The translations under genes were made by a program, and so were the position numbers. DNA of 64,000 nt from Thalassia testudinum. Its lineage: Eukaryota; Streptophyta; Magnoliopsida; Alismatales; Hydrocharitaceae. The DNA lies in assembly GCA_037157565.1 (NCBI GenBank), contig JAZHRO010000063.1, forward strand, positions 155,484,501 to 155,548,500, in the 5' to 3' direction. Shown here one piece after another: positions 55,961-64,000 of the stretch; position 1 is the first letter of the stretch, and each line of letters starts with the position of its first letter. The notes under the pieces were generated by a model. The model did not search any database, was not told where the DNA came from, and worked only from the letters and a program-made list of their open reading frames with translations.

Positions 55961-58880
55961 AGAAATATATCTTTTTAACAAACCTTAAACATAGGAGTCT
56001 AGACAACCCTACAACCCTAATTTTGTTAATTCTCAAATAATGAAGTACAATAAGAACCCTTCAAGGGGATACATAATAAAATAAAAAATATATAAAATCC
56101 CTGACTAAAAAAATAATCCCCCACTAAAAGTGATACAAAGAAAGAAAAAAAAATACAGAAAGAAATTGACAATACAACTAAAAAACATGTTCATTATATC
56201 CATTAGGATCTCCTGAAAAACCATCATTCCTAACCATAGCTACCACTGCACTGTCGCAACTTTAATATGACCATTAACAAGCTCCTTTATCCTCATCACT
56301 TCCATACTTTCTTGTCCATCATCTTCAATGTGATGCAACAAGCTTCTAGTCTCAACCAAAAGATTCCCAACTCCATCTTCTAAAGTCATATATGTTTTAT
56401 TGGTAGATCCTTGGCCAAATTACTATCAATCAATCCTTTTAGCAACTATTCTAGAGCATTAAGCCCCATGTTGCTGCCAATGATATTCTGGAATGAAAAA
56501 AGAAATCAAAGATACAATATAAATTTCTAGAGTAAGAAAGGAATTAAAGATAAAGTATTTTTGGATAACATTCTTAAATATTTCATGATCAAAAGTGCCT
56601 TCAAGGATAACCTATCTCCACACTTTAAATTTTCCAACATGGTAGTTTTACCATGTTGAAATTTAGAATGAAAATCATGAAAAGTAATTATTTAGACATC
56701 ATAGATTATCAGTTTCAAATGGATAAAATATCTACCAGTAGACGCTATCCAAGACTTCTCTTGCATCACTCTTGGTCCATAAATTAAAGTGTGGTCCATA
56801 GACACTAACCTTTAATATGTACCCAAATTAACCTCCCTCTTGATTTCCTGAAGTAAAAATAGAACAATATGATATATCAATCTTGCCAATGGAAAAATCT
56901 CTAAAAACATCCATGATAGAATGCAAGGATCTGCAAGTTTAAAAACATGAATCCAAAATGAGTGAGGATAAAATTAATAGTTACAGGAGGAGACTGTTGA
57001 ACCCATGCCTAAATTTGTTGTAAGGTCTTAGGTACACTACCTAGTTGCATGCCTTGAACTAATTGGCTATTGAGAATAACTAAAGTAAGAAAATTTTTCA
57101 TCCAAAAGCATATGCAAGGAAACTGGTGGAAAGCCATCCAATCAAATTACCTTGGGTGAATGGTGGCTACTTTTAAAAGAGCCATCATGCCAAAACAAAA
57201 GTTGTGGAGGTCTCAAAGCTCGTTGAATGCAAATTCTTTATACTTTCTTCATACATCCTAGCATACAAAATGTTGGCATTTAGACCTATCTCCTCTGTAG
57301 CTAGACCTATCTTTGTTGAAGAAATTGTAATTGTTGCATCTACATTTGTTGCTATTGTTGTTGGTGCACCCTTGCTTTCATTTGTTGGGCCTAAAGGACA
57401 AGATCAGCTGTCATTTGACTTAAGCAGCTATTGGAATGAAAACAAAATAGACAGAGATTTCAAAAGTGTACCACTATGTATGTAACTGCAACTTCTAAAT
57501 GTTTCTCATTTGTCCTTGTAATAAAGATATCCTAGAAAATAGACCACCATTTAAGCAGAAAACCCCTGAAGCATCAATTACTAAAGATTTAAGAAGTGTA
57601 AGCTTGCCATCATATGACAACAAGAATCAAAATTTCAACTCTAAATAACTTTCAAGAAGGCAACAAGTAGTTGTGATATTTTTAATAAGCCAGAAAAAAA
57701 AAAATTGATGTCGTTTCATTCAGAAGTAAGGGAAATCTCCAAGTTTAAGATTAAGATAACCTCATGTTTTATTATGTATAAGGGTGTGAATAGACAAGTT
57801 AATGAATAAGGCAGCAAAATATTTCATAGAATTTCTTTTCTCTATTCATCCTAGCTTTGAGTTTTGAGACACTAGGAATGTAGTATGAAGGCTCAATAGG
57901 CAAGAAGCAAAATGTAACGTTCACATCCCAAAGGCCATGTTGGTATTTACAGCTTAGAAGGGGCAACATAAAAAGCCTACCAATAGCCTAATTAAGGGGG
58001 CAAGATGGTGTTGGGATGGTTAAAATGAAGCAATAATTAACGTTTAGTTGAAGATCTAATTAAGTAACCATATTATGAAAAAAGAAAACTTCAATAGGAG
58101 TTTGGCACAACTAACCTGATAGTACATGTTTATTTCTTTTCAACTAGAAGGATATGAAAAAGTTGTCTCGCAAAAAATACACAAGGTACTTGAACTAACA
58201 TGAAATAAGTACCATCTACAAGAACCAAACAGAAACAAAGGCATCTATATGCAGACCATGTTAAATATAAGTAAATAAAAAAGAAAGAGGTTAAAGCATC
58301 AAATTCACCACTTAAGAATCTAAGTCACAATGATGACAGGAAAATTGAATGTTATGATCAATGGTCTACTTGGATAGAAATATATTTCTTTGACTACCCA
58401 CTTTTGTATGAATCAGCAAATATAGCAATTTGAGGTAAATCTAAAGTCAAATCAATTGTAATATAAAAGCACTCAAAGTAAGATGCTATTAGATTAAAAC
58501 AAGCAAATTCTTACCATCAATTGTAATATATTCAAATGTATCAAATGCAAATTCCAAATCGTTATATGTATCATTATAACAATGTTATATCATTTTGAGT
58601 TTTCTTCTCATTCCTTTTGTTCGAAGAAAGTTTTGCTACTATCATAGAACATGTGCTCTTTATTATGACAATTTCCATATTAGAAGATTGCAAGAATTGT
58701 TGTGGATGTTAATAGTCTAAGGGCTACTAGTATTGCTTCTTATTTGATTAATTTTGAAGATTTGATTAGGTCAAATAGTATATCATTTCTCCATTAAATA
58801 TTGTAGCTAATAAAGGTAGATTAAAAATTCCAACGTGATTGAATAATCACATGATAGTACTAGGGATTAAAATGTTCATG
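55961..58880. other. AT-rich DNA, probably interior of the CACTA element; no supported gene
   Basis: About 2.9 kb without a recognisable protein. A minus-strand segment (about 56210-56390) reads as a Glu-rich helical peptide ending in a stop. A minus-strand frame at about 57190-57400 is open but has no known motif. The plus-strand frame at 57204-57485 is hydrophobic and lacks family features. If this is CACTA interior, transposase exons would be on the minus strand with introns. Confidence 0.35.
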
Positions 58881-60294
58881 TGTGATGAGTGAAAGAGCGA
58901 TCTTCGTTTTTGATAAAATTTGTAACATAAAATGTTGCGTCATTGTAGTATGTTGCGTGGTAGAAAATCACTTTTCAAAACATTCTGATTCTTAGAATCT
59001 AACCACAAAAATAGTTAGGTCATCTCCACAGGGAGGAATTAGCCTATTGCACTAGTGAGTGGTGCCTCAATTATTCGGGAAACTTAATGGGTGTGCATGC
59101 TAACTCATGCATCTTATTTTCGACATAAGTTCTTGTTCTAAACAATTAGTCAATAATGTAAGGGTGCACATGCAAAATCACCATAATATAATACCAAGTA
59201 AAATAGTGATTTTGATATAGGTATCCTGTAAATATTAATTTCCCACAAGACAAAGCCTGTTCACTATATCTAATATCCCTGATTTAATATCATTCATGAG
59301 GAGAATTCAGCCATAAGTAATTAATCAAAAATAGAGGGATATTCATGCAGTTTTCTTTCAATATATTAATTCATTAAATAAAGTAATAGTAAAAGTGGCA
59401 ATGGCAATATGCGTAATTATTAATTAGAGGGGAAACAATGCATTTTCTCTTTCTACTTTGAGCACGGAGAGGGCCCCGACGATGGGACGGTTGGTCGAAC
59501 GAAGGTGGGCTAGGGCGAGGGCTTCAAGATGATGGTGATGGGGCAGCCAGAAGAGGTGAGGGCTAGGACATCGGTGGGGGTGGCGATGGTGATGAGGGCC
59601 GTGCGAGGTGGCTACGGTGAGGGGGTAAAGCATGGGTTAGCTGGAGGTTGAAGAAGATAAGGGAAACGAAGAAGCTTAGGTGTGAGAGAGGGCGTGGAAT
59701 GTGGTTTGGCTATGGGTTTTTGTGGTCGGGTGAGGACGGCTGATGGTGGTGCATGCTGTCACCATGCACCACGACAGACGAGTGAAGCATGGGTTCCTTG
59801 TAGGTCACGGTGCACGTGGATCTCCATAGTGCTCGCTAGTTCCACGGTGCACGCCTCCTTCACGGTGGAGAAGATGGAGAGATAGTCCCTGCCAAGGGGA
59901 GAAGATTAATGGCCAGAGCCCCCGTTGCTACAACGTGAAGGGAAGATAAAATGTATGGGTTGTTCTGCGATTGGAGAAAGGAGCAACGTGGAGTGGGTAG
60001 TGTGTTAGGATAAGGGATGGGAGTTGTTGCGAGGGGGAAGGCGATGCATGAGGAAGGGGCGCGCTGCTGGCCTACGTGTTTGCGGCTGCACGCATGCACG
60101 AGAGGAGGTTTGGTTTATTCAAAATATAAAATAATTATTTATATATAATAAGTTATAAAATGCATTAGATATATGCAAACCTAAGTAATGATGCATGCAA
60201 TTATGTTATGACCTAATGTAATTATTAATGAATATGAAATACAAGAATAAAGTTAACTTAGGCATAACAATAGTCTAATAAAATGGACTCATCA
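58881..60294 (-). mobile_element. T8 3' LTR (minus strand)
   Basis: Read on the minus strand, the LTR starts TGATGAGTCC (60294) after GGGGGTATT and ends ...CACTCATCACA (58881), about 1.41 kb. A U5 box (CTCCCTGTGGAGATGACC on the minus strand) lies at about 59018-59035, and a GC-rich U3 at 59450-60100. No A-box/B-box pair is found. The left flank is the unassigned AT-rich DNA; the other end of T8 is beyond the window. Confidence 0.8.
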
Positions 60295-60332
60295 AATACC
60301 CCCATGCCTACGATTTGCTAATGCCTAGCAAA
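60295..60332 (-). promoter_or_regulatory. T8 polypurine tract with hairpin
   Basis: On the minus strand: arms TTTGCTA and TAGCAAA, then TCGTAGGCATGGGGGTATT and the LTR start. The loop differs from the other elements, but position and arms are kept. Confidence 0.8.
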
Positions 60333-61900
60333 AGTTAAAAATAATAGAAGTAATCAAAAGATTTCTTCTTTCCTTATTCGAAAAATTTAGAGATCCAGAC
60401 TTATGTGAAGTGATAGTAGCCTAAGTAACGGATTCAAGTGAAAAGCCAACTTACATTTGAAGTTTGTACTTAACCCTTGATAAAATTCTATTGGGATAGG
60501 GAACTACTTCCCTCGAGGATAAAGCAGAAGATAATTTATAATTTGACCCCAGCTTTTTGGCTTAGGTAGGAGATATTGAGTTGAATGGATTTGTATTTTG
60601 TGGCACACACTCATCTGATACTACATGTAATCTAGTACTACAGACTCTAGATCTCTAGACTATTAAATAAGTCAACTCGAAGAGAAGCTAAACAATTGTG
60701 CTCTCTTGATATTCCTTTCTGCTCACTCTTTTCCTTCTTTTCTTTCTGAGATCACAAATCTCACCAGATTTAGTAAATGTACTCACTGTTTAGCGGCCTC
60801 ACATGGCATTCACGCTTCAACTAAAGTCCTAATAACTCTACAACTAAGTTTGAGTCCTCAGCCAATATCCGAACAATCAGAAATACTAAAAGGTAGGTAT
60901 GGTTCATATTTGGTGGATCGTAATGGATGTTTTTATTGCCTCAGAAACATCATCACGAAGATAAAAGTATAAACTTGGACTCTTTTCTTTTTCTTTTCTC
61001 TCTCTCTTTTCTCTTTTTTTTTTAAATATAATTGTTTCATCTTTTTTTTCTTTCTTTTTCTTTCTTTATAAATCAACACAACACGACGCAGACTTTTATT
61101 TATAAGCCATTATTAGGGATGATGATTGTCAAGAGGATATTGTGTGGCTTATTTGCCAGAAGTGCCTATTCTCGGCACCGGAAAGGAATGGATAAGATAA
61201 GCATATTTCTGATCTTTGACATTACTACCCTCCTTCAGCTGAGGACTCTATGAAAGACAATCACAACCATCCACCATAGTCATAGTTTTATTAAGACTCA
61301 ATCTCTGTGTATCTACCTTATTTAGTGACTCTCAAGAATTCACACAATGTACGCACACAGGAATAGAGAGCGAAAACTATGCAAACTCTGATGTATCATC
61401 ATCTAATTATCCAAAACTTAAGAGTCCTTGCACTAGACTTAGTATACCAGTAATCTCTCTACTTTCTTCTCACAAATATGAGGTGGATCTAATAGAAGAT
61501 AGTATGCCTGACTCCCTTTTAACTGTCCAAGGGTTCAGTAGACTAAAAATCCTTATTGGTTCTCTTCAAAGATCCATTACCCAGTCTATGTGCAAGTGAA
61601 GTAAATGTACTAGATTTTAAACTTAAGAAATAATTTAAGAAGAAAAATCTTTAATGACACCTCCATGACAAAGATGTTTTGCTAAAGACTAACCAATTCA
61701 GCTCAATTTTTTTTTTAATATGCCAATGCACCTAACCTAAATTCATGAATACTTCCTAAAATGCAAAATGCACCCCCCATGCCTAAATCCTACAATGTCC
61801 TCATTGTAAAATTAAAACAGGGGGAGAAAGAAAGGAAATCACCTAATGATGGTGTTATTCTGAACGCTGGGTTGCCTCCCAACAAGCACTGCATTTTTTG
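60333..61900 (-). mobile_element. T8 3' non-coding region
   Basis: No gene is present. On the minus strand it holds, after the coding region, TGCAGTGC...GGGAGGCAACCCAGCG (about 61868-61897, like T3 at 9565-9585) and ACAATGAGGACATTG with GGCATGGGGGGTG (61771-61807). There is also an A/G-rich run (about 60980-61075 in minus-strand terms). The GTATGGCTGG double repeat and the ATGGGCGG triple repeat are not seen. Confidence 0.75.
61771..61808 (-). promoter_or_regulatory. Internal purine tract behind CAATGAGGACATTG (T8)
   Basis: It is the minus-strand equivalent of the T3 site at 9660. Its AATGAGGACATTG stretch (13 bases) is identical to T4, although coding content and LTR are unrelated. Confidence 0.75.
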
Positions 61901-63902
61901 TCAGTAGCCAAACTTATAAGGAACCTGTAAGTCTGGTTCTAGACAGAAAAAGCTAGGCCCTAAAAATATGCATAACAGTGTGGGCCTAGAAAACAGGTAA
62001 CCATGGATGTTAGCGAGCTGATGATGCAACGTTATCCCAAATGCTCGCCAGAAGACATGAAAGCAAATAACCTCGTAGGCTACCTTGGGAGGTCTAGGAA
62101 TAACAAAAGGAATATGAAAAGGGACCTCCCGAAATGGAATAAGTGGAGGATGACAAGGATCCTCCAAAGTAGGAAGGGTTTTAAAAGATATAAACATAAT
62201 TATTTCAAACCCTTGAATGGCGAGACTAAAAGTACAAGAATCAATCCACACTTGCCATTCTACCCGAGGATGTACTGGCCTGATATGCTCCCCAGAAAGA
62301 ATGTATGCGAGTAGAGACCTGAGCCAAGGATCGGTTATGGAGTGTAAGGGTTGTTTGTGGTGTTGGGAGGTAATGATTAAGTCCAATGAGGGATTAGTTG
62401 GTATCGGGTCCAATTCCAACAACGATTCAAATTGTGTGTTCTCCCTAACAATTAATGCAGAAAATTCACGTCACCCTTCCTATCATTAATGATCATAGTC
62501 ATATTTTCACCTTCCAGTATATGTGAATCAATGGTGGACTCCAAATTAAATTCCTTTGATGGCAAGGTCGAAAGAATAGAATCATTATCATTAATTTCAT
62601 CCCCAGATTCTTTCGGTTCACTTGAGTTTTTGTCGGGGTGTATATGTGATTCACCAATAAAGAGAGGAGTTGGATCAGTATCCTCAATTATCTCTAAAGG
62701 AGGATCCATCTTAATGTTTTGGAGTAATCCTATATCACTCAATTCTTTGTTCTTCTCAGGGCATAAATCCTCAATTGATGTGTATTGTCCCCGAGAGTCT
62801 CTCCTAGGCTTCTCACTGTTGTTCTTGTCCTCCTCCAATATCAACTCTTGGTTTTATAGAGGATGACTCTCAAAATCAAAAGTAGGGAGGAATCTGGATT
62901 TCACCAGATTATTTATATCTTCAGGGGGTAAGTCCTCAAATAACACATAATCCCCCTAAGATTCACTCCAAATTCTAAGGTCGATTCCTCCATTAGGTTA
63001 TCATCCTCCTCTAAAATAGACTCTTTGTACCCTTGGGACCAAAATTGATCCAATTCATCCTCCATTCCCTTAGGATTACCTTTATTGGGTGCATTTAAAT
63101 CTTCAGAATGCTGGATGGTAGGTGTTGATTCCCTAAGTGGAGGGTCAGGATTAGGCTCACTAAGGGTAGAATGGGGTTCCACCAAATAACTAATAGGGGA
63201 AGTGATATGAACAATATGACCTTGACCCGGGTTACCAGAGGTAAGGAAAATACTGTCATTAGGGTCGAGGTCCTCAATAGGTACCATCTTCCCTTTCTTT
63301 TGACTCTAATATAGCTCGGGTGGATAATCATTAGGATCGTTCTCCTCTAGTGGCCGTGTCTCATGGGGAGAGTCTAAGTGATAGCTACATAAAACTGGAT
63401 CCCTATTTTCATTGGTTTCCTCAGAATTATTTTCATGATCATGGTCGTATGGGTAGGGATCAGAATTACTAGGAAAAGCGTAGCTAAGCTGTCTAATTTC
63501 CTTGTTCAATTGTTGACTATTCCTCAACATCTCTCCCATAGTCTCCATTAGTTCTTTTTGTTATTTTTGCATTTCTATCATAAAAGATGAGAGGCTACTA
63601 CTATCAGATTGGGGAGGATAGTCAATCTCAGGCTTTGGTTGCCTAGGGGTATCGGTCTAACCTCGATACGGAAAATCATGAAGGGTGGGAGGGTTGGGTG
63701 TTTGCATAGTAGTAGGAATTCTAGGGTTGGAAAATCCCGATCCTAAGCTCCACTCAAAAGTGGGAGTTATCGGGCCAGTACTCCTAAGATAGGAATAAGA
63801 ATGATCCCATGAATTGTTAATGTACCCATCAAAAAATGGATACGCTCGGGGCATGGGATCCTGGTTAAAATGAAAGGAGTAAGGATAGTCCATTTCTTTC
63901 AA
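61901..63902 (-). pseudogene. T8 unknown protein, related to the T5 protein
   Basis: Read on the minus strand from an ATG at 63902, it starts with a Tyr/Pro/Asn/Ser-rich segment. A stretch follows that is likely coiled (E-L-M-E-T-M-G-E-M-L-R-N-S, about 63560-63480) and then a long acidic, Pro/Ser-rich middle. Frame is kept from 63902 to 62913 with stops near 63657 and 63306; it then shifts into 62844-62452 and again into 62422-61901. The last part ends G-I-T-L-H-H-Q-L-A-N-I-H-G-Y-L-F, matching the T5 C-terminus in spacing. No gag, protease, RT or integrase motif is visible. The upstream 98 bp (63903-64000) hold no further feature. Function is unknown. Confidence 0.65.
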
Positions 63903-64000
63903 TTAAATGTTTTAACTCTCTTAGGACTTAGATAGATTAAAACAGAAAACTTCCTAGAGAGCTCTATCACGCACACACCAAGCAAACACAAGGCAAGAGG

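Noticed and set aside
57204..57485. 93-codon hydrophobic plus-strand frame
   Set aside because: No recognisable motif, AT-rich context inside a probable CACTA element, and an equally plausible minus-strand frame overlaps it.

Overview
This window is plant repetitive DNA. I see no host gene I can support. About 59 kb of the 64 kb is Ty3/gypsy LTR retrotransposon sequence of the Athila type. The assignment rests on a gag with the YNPGWRN motif and no zinc knuckle, the pol order protease-RT-RNase H-integrase, primer binding sites matching the 3' end of plant tRNA-Asp, and a long 3' non-coding region before a GGGGGTA|TGAT polypurine tract/LTR junction. The rest is a copia gag remnant, a CACTA-type transposon end and unassigned AT-rich DNA. 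This suggests heterochromatin (perhaps pericentromeric) of a seed plant, probably an angiosperm; the species cannot be read from it.

Layout. I call the elements T1-T8 and the solo LTR S1. The left 24.3 kb is a stack of right halves, each inserted into the next: T1 (end of its 3' non-coding region and 3' LTR, 1-2825) lies in the 3' non-coding region of T2 (2826-5403). T2 ends inside the gag of T3 (5404-12248). T3 ends just before the gag of T4 (12249-24341). T4 sits inside the 5' LTR of T5 (24342-54297 visible). Their left halves lie before the window. S1 (21565-23753, minus strand, TSD CTCAT) is nested in the 3' LTR of T4. T5 is also split at 25880 by T6 (25881-49415, TSD CTATC), and T6 is split in its RT/RNase H region by T7 (32424-44472). 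To the right are an unassigned stretch, the copia gag fragment (to 55415), a CACTA end (from 55416), about 2.9 kb of unassigned AT-rich DNA, and T8 (58881 to beyond 64000, minus strand).

Genes and state. T3, T4, T6 and T7 carry gag-pol; all are broken by stops, frameshifts and lost catalytic residues, so all are pseudogenes. T5 and T8 carry no pol. They encode instead a protein I do not recognise, with a Tyr/Pro/Asp-rich N-terminus, an acidic middle and a shared LHH-containing C-terminus, inside the same Athila-like non-coding frame; they look non-autonomous.

The non-coding parts are the most interesting. U3 regions of T3, T5 and T6 contain tRNA-like A-box/B-box pairs 42-43 bp apart, a few hundred bp upstream of the TATA box. 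Every element has a hairpin next to the polypurine tract. Six have a second purine tract behind CAATGAGGACATTG. T5, T6 and T7 leaders have matching splice-donor and acceptor-like sites about 1.05 kb apart. Direct repeats of about 60 bp recur in the 3' regions.
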